A stretch of DNA of 64,000 nt from assembly GCF_900105495.1 (NCBI RefSeq), contig NZ_FNTF01000002.1, positions 409,501 through 473,500 on the forward strand, given 5' to 3'. The notes under the pieces are model-generated. The model searched no databases. It was not told where the DNA came from and was given only the letters and a program-made list of their open reading frames with translations. Origin of the DNA: Pseudomonas frederiksbergensis. Its GTDB lineage: Bacteria; Pseudomonadota; Gammaproteobacteria; Pseudomonadales; Pseudomonadaceae. Position 1 is the stretch's first letter. The number at the start of each line of letters is the position of its first letter. Below, piece by piece: positions 44,492 to 53,019 of this stretch. A program made the position numbers and the translations under genes.

Positions 44492-45121
44492 ATGTCCGCC
44501 CCCAGCATGACCCTGTTCCACAACCCGTTGTCGCCCTTCGTTCGCAAAGTCATGGTGCTGCTGCACGAAACCGGTCAACAGGACCGCGTAGCGCTGCAAG
44601 ACTGCGTGCTCACACCGGTCAGCCCGGACCTGATGCTCAACGAAGACAACCCGCTGGGTAAAATCCCGGCCCTGCGCCTGGCCGATGGCAGCGTCATCCA
44701 TGACAGCCGGGTGATCCTCGATTACCTCGACCACCAGCACGTCGGCAACCCGCTGATCCCGCGTGACGGTTCGGCCCGCTGGCGGCGCCTGACCCTGGCC
44801 TCCCTGGCCGACGGGATCATGGACGCGGCGGTGCTGATTCGTTATGAAGTCGCCCTGCGTGCCCCGGAAAAACACTGGGATGAGTGGCTCGACGGCCAGC
44901 GCGAGAAGATTCGTCGTGGCCTGGCATTGCTGGAAGCGGACGCGATTGCCGAGCTGACCAGCCACTTCGACGTGGCGGCGATTAGTGTCGCCTGTGCGTT
45001 GGGCTACCTGGATTTGCGCCATCCGGATCTGGAATGGCGCACGGTGAATCCGAAGCTGGCTGCTTGGTATTTCGAAGTCAGTCAGCGGGCTTCGATGCTG
45101 GCGACGATGCCTAAGGTTTAG
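44492..45121 (+). CDS. Glutathione S-transferase family protein
   Basis: 209 residues. Thioredoxin-like N-terminal domain (TLFHNPLSPFVRKVMVLLHE; NPLGKIPALRL with the cis-Pro; DSRVILDYLD) and an all-helical C-terminal domain. The Ser in NPLSPFVRK is the likely activating residue. Substrate unknown. Placed between repeats, with no obvious operon partner. Confidence 0.9.
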   Translation: MSAPSMTLFHNPLSPFVRKVMVLLHETGQQDRVALQDCVLTPVSPDLMLNEDNPLGKIPALRLADGSVIHDSRVILDYLDHQHVGNPLIPRDGSARWRRLTLASLADGIMDAAVLIRYEVALRAPEKHWDEWLDGQREKIRRGLALLEADAIAELTSHFDVAAISVACALGYLDLRHPDLEWRTVNPKLAAWYFEVSQRASMLATMPKV

Positions 45122-45145
45122 ATTTTTACTGGCTGTCAGGGCCTC

Positions 45146-45240
45146 TTCGCGAGCAGGCTCGCTCCCACAGTTGATCGGTTGTGTGCACGAATTTTGTGTT
45201 CACTGGAGATCCCTTGTGGGAGCGAGCCTGTTTGCGATGG
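45146..45240. repeat. REPIN between the GST gene and creD
   Basis: Outward orientation: TTCGCGAGCAGGCTCGCTCC-CACA, inner GTGTTCAC, then TGTGGGAGCGAGCCTGTTTG-CGATG. The last arm has TTTGCG where TCGCG is usual. The gap 45122-45331 holds nothing else recognised. Confidence 0.85.
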
Positions 45241-45331
45241 CACCACTGCGGATCCACTGGAAACAACACCGCAATCTGCGTCGCCAACGCTTCCCCTTCC
45301 CGCTGATCCTCACGCAACCCCAACGACCGGC

Positions 45332-46702
45332 TCATTCCACAGCCCCGAGATCAAACACCAACGGCTTGGCCGGCTTCTGCCCGATCCCGTACCAGTCCAG
45401 CTTGCGGGTCAGCACCATGAACACGCCCAACAACCCGAACAACAGCAGCGAACCCATCAACAACGCGTAATCCTCGGCACTGAGCAAGCCATAGAGCAAG
45501 CCATACAACGCCGCCAGTCCCGCCGAAAAACTCAAGCCGTGACGCACGCTGCGCAGCACATGGCAGACATAAAACCCGATCAACAACACACAGCTGCCCG
45601 CCGACAACAGATACGCCTGGGCAAAGCCGATGTGCTCGGACAGCGATAGCAACAGCAGGTAGAAAAACGCCAGCGCCACACCCACCAGCGCGTACTGGAT
45701 TGGATGCACGGCCATGCTTTTGAGCACTTCGAACAGGAAGAAACCGGCGAAGGTCAGGGCAATGAACAGCAGCGCGTATTTGATCGCCCGATCGCTTTTC
45801 AGGTACTGATCCACCGGGTCGATGAAGCTCACCCCGAAGTTGCGGCTCTTGAACTCGTCACAACGGTCGCTGGTCAGGCAGTTGGTCAAGGCTTCTTCCA
45901 GGTTGGTGGAAAAGAACGAAGTCTGCCAATTCGCGGTAAAACCTGTGCCGGTGACTTCACGCTGAGCCGGCAAGTAGTTGCCGATAAAACTCGGGTGAGG
46001 CCAGTTGGCGGCCAGTTGCACCTTGCTGGTTTTGCCGACCGGAGTGATCTGCAACTGGCCGGTGCCCTGCAGGCGCAGGTCAAAGGCGAATGCCAGTTCC
46101 GCGCCTTTGTGCCTGTCCAGCGCGGGCAACTTGACGTGTGCCCCCTCGCCTAGCCAACCCAGCTGCGTGCCCGGTTCAAATTCCAGACTCTGACCGTTGA
46201 GGTCTAGTTTCAGGGCATTTTCGATCCCGCGGATATCGCTGATGCCTATCGTCAGGAACGCTTGGTCAAACTGATAATCGGCGAAATCTTCCTCGATGCC
46301 CATTTGCGCGGGAATCGAAAACAGGCCGCTGATGTGGTTGTCGGCGTGGTACAGCCGCGCCTCGTAAATACCCCGCGAGCGCAACTCGGTCTGCACCTTG
46401 CCGTCGAGCTCGAAACGCTCCGGCAGAAAATACAGTTGGCCGCGTTCTTCGCCGATTTCCTGATAGCGCTTGTTGGTTTTCTCATTGGTCTTCCAGGTGC
46501 GCACCACTTTGCGATACGGCACCACCATGATCGGACCGCTCAGTTGCTGGCTGTAGCTGGAACTGCGGGCGATGTCTTCGAGGACAATGTCGCGCAGTTG
46601 CTGGCGATCCTGGATCACGCCGTTGATCATCAAGAGCGGGATCAGCAACAACAGAATCAGAAGGGCAATTGCCCCGAGTTTTAGGGTCAGGCTGCGGTTC
46701 AT
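45332..46702 (-). CDS. creD: CreD, inner membrane protein of the CreBC regulon
   Basis: 456 residues. One N-terminal helix (LGAIALLILLLLIPLLMING), a large periplasmic domain (about 30-300) and about five to six helices at the C-terminus (from YALLFIALTFAGFFLFEVLK). CreD is the main target of the CreBC two-component system and is tied to envelope stress and beta-lactam responses in Pseudomonas. No cre tag (TTCAC-N6-TTCAC) was found in the 131 bases upstream. A short repeat copy separates it from creC. Confidence 0.93.
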   Translation of the reverse strand: MNRSLTLKLGAIALLILLLLIPLLMINGVIQDRQQLRDIVLEDIARSSSYSQQLSGPIMVVPYRKVVRTWKTNEKTNKRYQEIGEERGQLYFLPERFELDGKVQTELRSRGIYEARLYHADNHISGLFSIPAQMGIEEDFADYQFDQAFLTIGISDIRGIENALKLDLNGQSLEFEPGTQLGWLGEGAHVKLPALDRHKGAELAFAFDLRLQGTGQLQITPVGKTSKVQLAANWPHPSFIGNYLPAQREVTGTGFTANWQTSFFSTNLEEALTNCLTSDRCDEFKSRNFGVSFIDPVDQYLKSDRAIKYALLFIALTFAGFFLFEVLKSMAVHPIQYALVGVALAFFYLLLLSLSEHIGFAQAYLLSAGSCVLLIGFYVCHVLRSVRHGLSFSAGLAALYGLLYGLLSAEDYALLMGSLLLFGLLGVFMVLTRKLDWYGIGQKPAKPLVFDLGAVE

Positions 46703-46804
46703 GGGACTCTCCCTGTTTGGATGGGGCGAGTCTGGGTGGTGTGTGTGGGGGATTTATGGGAGGAATGTGGAGAGTGTGTGGAGACTGGTTGATGTTGATC
46801 GTTT

Positions 46805-46835
46805 GATCGTTCCCACGCTCTGCATCGGAACGATC
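46805..46835. repeat. Four-hairpin repeat, copy C: internal deletion form
   Basis: 31 bp: GATCGTTCCCACGCTCTGC followed directly by ATCGGAACGATC. Both GATC ends are kept and the middle about 78 bases are missing. Its right end overlaps the creC stop codon (TCA at 46834-46836). Confidence 0.85.
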
Positions 46836-48255
46836 ACACGGGGAAGCGCAAACCTGCTTCAACACCGTCCCCGACATTGCCGATGCATAGTTCTCCGCCA
46901 TGCAGCTTCATCACCTCTTCAACAAAATTGAGTCCCAGCCCCGTGCTCTTGCGCCCGCTGTCCGGTCGCGGCAGTGAATAGAATCGTTCGCTCAACCTCG
47001 GTAACGCATAGTCGGGAATCGCCTCGGCCTGGTTGAACAGTTTGAATTCGATTTGCTCGCCAACCTTCGCAGCACTGAATCGCAGCAATCCACGAGCCGG
47101 GGTGAAGTCCAAAGCATTCTCCAGCAGATTGCCCAGCGCCTGACGCAACAGGAACGGCTCACCGGTCAGCAGCAGATCCGCTGGGATGGTTTGCTCCACG
47201 CGCAACTGCTTGCCTTCGATGCGCGCCGCCTGAGCGCTCAGCAATTCATCGACCAACTTCGCCAGCGGCACCGTCACCCGCTCTTCCAGCCCTTGGCGTT
47301 GCTCGACCAGGGCCAGGTTCAACAGGCGTTCGATCAACTGCTGCATCCGCGCGCTTTCGCTGTCGATGTTGCTGACAAAACGCTGTTGCTGGGCCAGCGG
47401 CATCTCGCCCTGCAACAACTCCGCCGCGCCGCGAATCGCCGCCAGCGGGCTTTTCAGTTCGTGGGTCAAGGTGTGTACGTAACGCTCGACATAGGCTTTG
47501 CCTTCGAGCTGCGTGCGCATCTGCTCCACCGCCGTCGCCAATTGTTCCAGTTCGCCACCACGGTAATGCGGAACCTCGACCCGCCGGCCTTCACTGACCG
47601 CCTGAGCGTAAGCAGTCAACCGCCGCAGCGCCGCGCTCAACCACCACGACAACAGCGCGCCAAACAGCAGACCGAGGCCGATCAACCCGGCGCCCCAGGC
47701 AAGCAATCGCCGCTCGGTGCGATCAACGTATGGCTGCAACGAGCTATTGGGTTTGGCCACGGTAACCACGCCGATGATCTGGCCGTTGTCGCGAATCGGG
47801 GCGCCGACGTGCATCACTGAGGAGCTCGGATCGTCTGGATCGCTGCGGCTGGAACGAGCGCCGTATTCGCCTCGCAGGGTCAGTAAAACGTCGTTCCAGC
47901 GCGAGTAGTCCTGCCCCACTGCCATGCCGCTGGAGTCCAGCACCACAACACCCTTGGCATCGGTGACGTAGATGCGGTGGTTGACCTGATTCTTCGGCAA
48001 TCCCCAGATGTTCGCCTTCGGTTGCCGTTCGCCATAAGCCTTGAGCAGCTCGGGCCAGCGGTTCTGGTTCAGGGTGCCGGCCTTGAAGTCGTCGCGCAGG
48101 ATTTCGGCCATCAGGTTGGCGGTGTCGACCAGCGTTTCTTCGGTGGACTGGCGCACGCCGGGACGGATTTCTTCCATCACGGTGTTCAGCACGAAATAAC
48201 CGGTCAGGCCGATAAACAGCACATAGACCAGAAAGATCCGGATCCCCAGCGGCAT
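46834..48255 (-). CDS. creC: CreC sensor histidine kinase
   Basis: 473 residues. N-terminal helix (about 7-26), periplasmic sensor with a Cache-like fold, second helix (about 185-207), HAMP, HisKA with His265 in THELKSP, and HATPase with NLLENALDF, STGLGLNFV. Autophosphorylates and passes phosphate to CreB. The start codon overlaps the creB stop by one base. Confidence 0.95.
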   Translation of the reverse strand: MPLGIRIFLVYVLFIGLTGYFVLNTVMEEIRPGVRQSTEETLVDTANLMAEILRDDFKAGTLNQNRWPELLKAYGERQPKANIWGLPKNQVNHRIYVTDAKGVVVLDSSGMAVGQDYSRWNDVLLTLRGEYGARSSRSDPDDPSSSVMHVGAPIRDNGQIIGVVTVAKPNSSLQPYVDRTERRLLAWGAGLIGLGLLFGALLSWWLSAALRRLTAYAQAVSEGRRVEVPHYRGGELEQLATAVEQMRTQLEGKAYVERYVHTLTHELKSPLAAIRGAAELLQGEMPLAQQQRFVSNIDSESARMQQLIERLLNLALVEQRQGLEERVTVPLAKLVDELLSAQAARIEGKQLRVEQTIPADLLLTGEPFLLRQALGNLLENALDFTPARGLLRFSAAKVGEQIEFKLFNQAEAIPDYALPRLSERFYSLPRPDSGRKSTGLGLNFVEEVMKLHGGELCIGNVGDGVEAGLRFPV

Positions 48256-48935
48256 CAGCTACGCCCCGGGCTGTAGCTGTAGCCGAGGCCGCGATGGGTC
48301 TGGATCGGCTCCGCGTCGGCTTTCACCTGGCGCAGTTTGGCGCGCACGCTCTTGATGTGGCTGTCGATGCTGCGCTCGTACCCGGCATCGGCGGCGACAC
48401 CCAGCGCATCGAGCAATTGCTCGCGGCTGAAGACCCGTTCGGGTTGCTCCAGCAGGCATTGCAGCAGACGGAATTCATGACGGGTCAGGGTTAGCAGCTG
48501 ACCGCGGTAGCTGATCTGTACCCGTTCGCTGTCGATGCGAAACAACGTCGATGCCACCTCGGCGCTCGCTCGCGGTGCCATGCGCTTGAGAATCGCCCGG
48601 ACCCGCGCCGCCACTTCCCTTGGGCTGAACGGCTTGACCACGTAATCGTCGGCACCGATTTCCAGGCCCACGACGCGATCGATTTCGGCATCCCGGGCGC
48701 TGAGGAAGATCACCGGCACTTCGCTGAAACGGCGCAATTGCTTGCAGGTCTCGAAGCCGCTGATGTCCGGCAGACCAATGTCGAGAATGATCAGGTCGGC
48801 CGGTGTCTGGCGCTGATGCTCAAGCGCCGCGGCGCCAAGGCTCAGCCAGGTGGTGGTGAAGCCCTCGCCCTGCAAGGCGAAAATCAGGGTGTCGGCAATC
48901 GCCGCTTCGTCTTCGACAATCAGGATATGAGGCAT
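48255..48935 (-). CDS. creB: CreB response regulator
   Basis: 226 residues: receiver with phosphoacceptor Asp52 (LIILDIGLPD) and Lys101 (VVKPF), then an OmpR-type winged helix (RHEFRLLQCLLEQPERVFSR; SIDSHIKSVRAKL). First gene of creBCD. It activates creD and other targets in response to envelope or carbon signals. Confidence 0.95.
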   Translation of the reverse strand: MPHILIVEDEAAIADTLIFALQGEGFTTTWLSLGAAALEHQRQTPADLIILDIGLPDISGFETCKQLRRFSEVPVIFLSARDAEIDRVVGLEIGADDYVVKPFSPREVAARVRAILKRMAPRASAEVASTLFRIDSERVQISYRGQLLTLTRHEFRLLQCLLEQPERVFSREQLLDALGVAADAGYERSIDSHIKSVRAKLRQVKADAEPIQTHRGLGYSYSPGRS

Positions 48936-49009
48936 GGCGTCCGAGCCCGGCAGTTAAGTGGGCGAACGGTGCCCCAAGGCTCACGTCACGTCAATGAGAC
49001 CACTTCAAA

Positions 49010-49516
49010 TCAGCAGTCGGGTTTGTCCGCCGTAAAGCGCCGTGCCGGGTTCACCGCCGCGCCGAACTCACGCAAGGCTTTGGCGCCAATCAACAAAGGG
49101 TAATTGAAGCTGCTGCGGTCGGTGAGGTTGACCTCCACGGTGCGCTTGACGTTGCCCAGGCACAGCTCCAGATCGACCACCGGACGCTTGGTGGGTTCGA
49201 CCGATTCGTTGTCGTCGTCATCTTCTTCGGAGCGGGTCTTGATCTTGCTGATCCGCGCGACCTTGTGCTCGTAGACCTTGTTACTCGCGCCTTTGGTAGC
49301 GAGGCGGAAACGCACCCACTCGTCGCCATCACGAGTGAAGGTTTCGATGTCTTTGGCCGACAGCGACGCGGTCAGGGCGCCGGTGTCCATCTTGGCCTTG
49401 AGGACTTCGCCACCGATTTCCGGCAGCGCGATGTATTCGTAGCGCCCGTACAGGGTCGGCTCAGCAGCCAGGACCGGCAGGGCTATAAGGGAAAGCAGTG
49501 CAAGGAGGGATTTCAC
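49010..49516 (-). CDS. Exported retropepsin-like putative protease (RimB/Zn_protease family)
   Basis: 168 residues from GTG 49516, with AGGAAG 8 bases upstream; this start gives a clean signal peptide (MKSLLALLSLIALPVLAAEP). The mature protein has AKMDTGALTASL with the Asp-Thr-Gly of retropepsin-type aspartic proteases, and GAKALREFGAAVNP near the end. The family was first called ATP-dependent zinc protease and includes RimB-like proteins. An acidic insert SEEDDDDNESVEPT lies near residue 97. Substrate unknown. Confidence 0.85.
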   Translation of the reverse strand: MKSLLALLSLIALPVLAAEPTLYGRYEYIALPEIGGEVLKAKMDTGALTASLSAKDIETFTRDGDEWVRFRLATKGASNKVYEHKVARISKIKTRSEEDDDDNESVEPTKRPVVDLELCLGNVKRTVEVNLTDRSSFNYPLLIGAKALREFGAAVNPARRFTADKPDC

Positions 49517-49590
49517 GTAATGGGCTTCCTTGAGGAGTGGGCAGCGGAATTTTAGACCGTCAGTGAGCAATTCGTTCGTTCTTGAAATCG

Positions 49591-49684
49591 CTTCGCGGGC
49601 AAGCCACGCTCCCACAGGGTTTCGTGTCGTTCACAAACCTTGGGTACACCCCAATCTACTGTGGGAGCGGGCTTGCCCGCGAAG
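49591..49684. repeat. REPIN between the retropepsin-like gene and the acyltransferase
   Basis: Outward orientation: CTTCGCGGGCAAGCCACGCT-CCCACAG and CTGTGGGAGCGGGCTTGCCC-GCGAAG, inner part with GTGTCGTTCAC. The 316-bp gap 49517-49832 contains nothing else recognised apart from the leader of the acyltransferase gene. Confidence 0.88.
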
Positions 49685-49832
49685 AGGCCGGAACAGTCCC
49701 CCCACAAATGACTGACAGGTTCAAATCTGCTCAAGCATACCGCCGAAAAGGTGAAACATTTGTCGTCACCGATTTGGCCTGCCGTCCGAAGCTGCTTATC
49801 ATTGCGCGCCCAGAAGCTTTCAAGAGTTATCT

Positions 49833-50720
49833 ATGCGCCGCCTGCTCACCGGCTGTTTCGTTACCCTGCTGCTGTTGCTCAACACCCTGGTCCTGTTCGG
49901 GCCGCTGATGGTGTTCGCCTTGCTCAAACTGGTCCTGCCCGGGCGCTTGCGTGATTACGCCTCGTGGACGGTGATGGCGATCGCCGAGACCTGGGCCGAA
50001 ATCGACAAGCTGATTTTCCGCCTGTGCATCCCCACGCAATGGGACATCCGTGGCGGCGATGACCTGCGGGTCGACACGTCGTATCTGGTGATCAGCAACC
50101 ATCAATCCTGGGTCGATATCCCGGCGCTGATCCAAACGCTGAACCGACGCACGCCGTTCTTCAAGTTCTTCCTCAAGAAAGAGCTGATCTGGGTACCGTT
50201 CCTGGGGCTGGCGTGGTGGGCGCTGGATTACCCGTTCATGAAACGCTACACCAAGGCATTCCTGGCGAAGCACCCTGAACTGGCCGGCCAGGACCTGGAG
50301 ATCACCAAAGCGGCGTGCGAGTTGTACAAGCGTCAGCCGGTGACAGTGGTCAATTACCTGGAAGGCACGCGCTATACCGCGGCGAAAAGTGCCCGGCAGC
50401 AATCACCCTTCACCCACCTGCTCAGGCCCAAGGCTGGCGGCGTGGCGTTTGTTCTGGCGGCAATGGGCGAACAGCTGGACGCGGTCCTTGATGTGACGGT
50501 GGTTTATCCGCAGCCAACGATTCCGGGGTTCTGGGATTTGCTCAGCGGTAACGTGCCGAAGGTCATCATCGACATCCAGACCCGCGAACTCGACCCGGCG
50601 CTGTGGCAGGGCGATTACCAAAACGATCCGCAGTTTCGCGAAACCATCCAGAACTGGGTCAACCAGCTCTGGATCGAGAAGGATCAGCGCATCGACGCGT
50701 TGCGCGCCGAGCGCCGCTGA
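49833..50720 (+). CDS. PlsC-family acyltransferase (YihG-like)
   Basis: 295 residues. An N-terminal hydrophobic helix (LLTGCFVTLLLLLNTLVLFG), then the 1-acyl-glycerol-3-phosphate acyltransferase motifs: NHQSWVD (H-x4-D, residues about 89-95), FLKKELIWVPFLG, and YLEGTRYT. Likely a lysophosphatidate-type acyltransferase at the inner membrane. Its stop and that of the convergent DUF2780 gene are separated by one base. Confidence 0.9.
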   Translation: MRRLLTGCFVTLLLLLNTLVLFGPLMVFALLKLVLPGRLRDYASWTVMAIAETWAEIDKLIFRLCIPTQWDIRGGDDLRVDTSYLVISNHQSWVDIPALIQTLNRRTPFFKFFLKKELIWVPFLGLAWWALDYPFMKRYTKAFLAKHPELAGQDLEITKAACELYKRQPVTVVNYLEGTRYTAAKSARQQSPFTHLLRPKAGGVAFVLAAMGEQLDAVLDVTVVYPQPTIPGFWDLLSGNVPKVIIDIQTRELDPALWQGDYQNDPQFRETIQNWVNQLWIEKDQRIDALRAERR

Positions 50721-50721
50721 A

Positions 50722-51288
50722 TCAGATACCGGTGCCGGTGCCGGTGCCTGCACCCCAGATCCCGCCCAGGTTTGTCAGCAGTGAACCGCCGACGCCCTGC
50801 TGACCGAAAAATTGCAGAAGCACGGGGGCAAACAGGCCGATCATGCCGGTGTCCATGCCCAATGCGCTGAAGGCACTGTTCAGGTCGTTGGTGTTACTCA
50901 CGTTGCCCATGAGGTTGTCCAGACCTGCCGCTTTACCGGACGAGCCAAGCAAACCGCTGAGGACGCCCAGTTCACCGCCACCGGCCAGCAAGTCGATGCC
51001 GGGCACGCTTTTGGCCAACTCCGAGTAGTCGGTCGAACTCAATTGATTCCTCGCCAGACCGAGCATCGCCCCGGCACCGCCAATGGCTTGTTCCGGCGTC
51101 ACGTTCAATTGGCTGAGCGCACTCAGCAAACCGGCGGTCTGCGCGGTCTGCGAAGTCGGCGCGGCGGCGTCATCGCCCTGCGTGCCGGAGAGGGCATTGG
51201 CCGCGTCGAACAGGTTGAACTGAGCAAAGACCGGACTGGCCGCCAGACACATCAGCGAAGCCAGTGCAAAACCGCGTGAAATCTTCAT
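50722..51288 (-). CDS. Secreted DUF2780-type protein
   Basis: 188 residues from ATG 51288, with GAGG upstream and signal peptide 1-22 (ending SPVFA). The mature part is Gly/Ala/Leu-rich (GLLSALSQLNVTPEQAIGGA; LAKSVPGIDLLAGGGELGVL) as in the DUF2780 family, and ends in a GTGTGTGI tail from a GGTGCC-type DNA repeat. A frame extension upstream runs through a repeat element and is rejected. Function unknown. Confidence 0.82.
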   Translation of the reverse strand: MKISRGFALASLMCLAASPVFAQFNLFDAANALSGTQGDDAAAPTSQTAQTAGLLSALSQLNVTPEQAIGGAGAMLGLARNQLSSTDYSELAKSVPGIDLLAGGGELGVLSGLLGSSGKAAGLDNLMGNVSNTNDLNSAFSALGMDTGMIGLFAPVLLQFFGQQGVGGSLLTNLGGIWGAGTGTGTGI

Positions 51289-51450
51289 CCAGACATCCTC
51301 ATGTGCCATGAAAACCGCCCGGCAATGGGCGGCGAAAAACCGTGGTTTGGACTGGCATCCAGGGGGATTGTTCCCAGGTTTGGCAAGCGTCTGACGAACA
51401 GTCGAAAAAGAATGGACCGGCGCAGGCCGCGCGTTGGCAGCCCTGTAAAT

Positions 51451-51557
51451 GATCGTTCCCACGCTCTGCGTGGGAATGCCTCCTGTGACGCTCTGCGTCA
51501 CGCTTTGGGACGCGGAGCGTCCCGGGCTGCATTCCCACGCAGAGCGTAGGAACGATC
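51451..51557. repeat. Four-hairpin GATC-ended repeat, copy D
   Basis: 107 bp from GATCGTTCCC to GGAACGATC, with inner GACGCTCTGCGTC and GGACGCGGAGCGTCC. One arm end reads GCGTAGGAAC, one mismatch against the partner. It lies in the 325-bp gap between the DUF2780 gene and fdhA, with nothing else but the fdhA terminator. Confidence 0.92.
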
Positions 51558-51567
51558 ATCATCCAAC

Positions 51568-51600
51568 AAAAAACGGCGACCCGAGGGTCGCCGTTTTGTT
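51568..51600 (-). terminator. Terminator of fdhA
   Basis: ACGGCGACC (51573-51581), loop CGAG, GGTCGCCGT (51586-51594); on the minus strand it is followed by TTTTTTG. It lies 14 bases past the fdhA stop and ends the glyA/sox/purU/fdhA cluster. Confidence 0.9.
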
Positions 51601-51613
51601 TTGCCTGAAGCCT

Positions 51614-52813
51614 TTACGCTGCGCTGAACAGTTTGTGTGGATCGATCACAAACTTCTTCGGCACGCCCGCATCGAACTCGCCATAACCACGTGGCGCGTC
51701 ATCCAGACTGATGACTTCCACGCCAACAATGTCGGCAATGTGGATACGGTCCCACATGATCGCCTGCATCAGCTGGCGGTTGTACTTCATCACTGGCGTC
51801 TGGCCAGTGTGGAAGCTGTGGGATTTAGCCCAGCCCAGACCGAAGCGGATGCTCAGGCTGCCCATCTTCGCGGCGGCGTCGACGGCACCCGGATCTTCAG
51901 TCACGTACAAGCCCGGGATACCGATTTTGCCGGCCACCCGAACCACGCCCATCAGCGAGTTGAGCACGGTGGCCGGAGCCTCGTGTTTCACCCCGTCATG
52001 GCCGTGACCACGCGCTTCGAAGCCCACGGCGTCGACGGCGCAATCCACTTCTGGCTCGCCCAGCAGTGCGGCGATTTGCTCGTGCAGCGGGGTGTCCAGG
52101 GACAGGTCGGCGATTTCGAAACCCTGAGCCTTGGCGTGTGCCAGGCGGACAGTGTTGACGTCACCGATGATCACCACGGCCGCGCCCAACAGGCGAGCGG
52201 AAGCGGCAGCGGCCAGACCGACAGGACCGGCACCGGCGATGTACACGGTGCTGCCCGGACCAACGCCGGCCGTCACTGCGCCGTGGTAACCGGTCGGCAG
52301 GATGTCGGAGAGGCAGGTCAGGTCGCGGATTTTTTCCATGGCCTTGTCGCGGTCAGGAAGTTTCAGCAGGTTGAAGTCGGCATACGGCACCATCGCGTAT
52401 TCAGCCTGACCGCCGGTCCAGTCGCCCATGTCGACATAACCGTAAGCACCGCCCGGACGCGCCGGGTTGACGCTGAGGCAAACGCCGGTATGCATTTCCT
52501 TGCAGGAACGGCAGCGCCCGCAAGCTACGTTGAACGGTACGGACACCAGGTCGCCGATCTGCAGGTTCTCGACGTCGCTGCCCTTCTCGATCACTTCACC
52601 GGTGATTTCGTGGCCCAGTACCAGGCCGGTTTGAGCGGTTGTACGACCGCGCACCATGTGCTGGTCGGAACCACAGATGTTGGTGGAAACCACACGCAAG
52701 ATGACAGCGTGGTTGATCTTCCTGCCGCGCGGGTCCTGCATTTTCGGATAGTCGATTTTCTGTACTTCGACTTTGCCATTGCCGAGATACACCACACCAC
52801 GATTGCCAGACAT
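51614..52813 (-). CDS. fdhA: Glutathione-independent formaldehyde dehydrogenase
   Basis: 399 residues. Zinc-dependent medium-chain dehydrogenase: catalytic Cys in TNICGSDQH, GHEITGE, structural zinc cysteines CGRCRSCKEMHTGVC, and NAD-binding IAGAGPVGLAAA. It dismutates or oxidises formaldehyde to formate with tightly bound NAD. Formaldehyde comes from sarcosine and dimethylglycine demethylation by the neighbouring sox genes. Syntenic with PA5421. Confidence 0.95.
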   Translation of the reverse strand: MSGNRGVVYLGNGKVEVQKIDYPKMQDPRGRKINHAVILRVVSTNICGSDQHMVRGRTTAQTGLVLGHEITGEVIEKGSDVENLQIGDLVSVPFNVACGRCRSCKEMHTGVCLSVNPARPGGAYGYVDMGDWTGGQAEYAMVPYADFNLLKLPDRDKAMEKIRDLTCLSDILPTGYHGAVTAGVGPGSTVYIAGAGPVGLAAAASARLLGAAVVIIGDVNTVRLAHAKAQGFEIADLSLDTPLHEQIAALLGEPEVDCAVDAVGFEARGHGHDGVKHEAPATVLNSLMGVVRVAGKIGIPGLYVTEDPGAVDAAAKMGSLSIRFGLGWAKSHSFHTGQTPVMKYNRQLMQAIMWDRIHIADIVGVEVISLDDAPRGYGEFDAGVPKKFVIDPHKLFSAA

Positions 52814-52922
52814 GCTTTCACCTCGCTGTTGTTTTTATGTAACGGTCGCGTCGCCATGGGTCGGCGGCGCGTTGATTGCTCGGGTTATTGCCTGTGTGTC
52901 TTTGCGTTGTTTGTCAGGGCCT

Positions 52923-53013
52923 CATCGCGGGCAAGCCCGCTCCCACAGTGGACGGGGTGAACACAAGGTCTGTAAACGACAAAGGACCCTGTGGGAGCGG
53001 GCTTGCCCGCGAA
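52923..53013. repeat. REPIN between purU and fdhA
   Basis: Outward orientation: CATCGCGGGCAAGCCCGCTC-CCACAG, inner GGTGAACACAAGG, then CTGTGGGAGCGGGCTTGCCC-GCGAAG. It lies in the 206-bp gap just after the purU stop. Confidence 0.9.
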
Positions 53014-53019
53014 GGCGAT

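Noticed and set aside
46703..46833. A cre tag (TTCAC-N6-TTCAC) upstream of creD
   Set aside because: Searched on both strands of this gap by eye; no two TTCAC units with 6-base spacing are present.
50722..51501. A 259-residue version of the DUF2780 protein
   Set aside because: The extra N-terminus is repeat DNA (copy D), and ATG 51288 has an RBS and begins a clean signal peptide.
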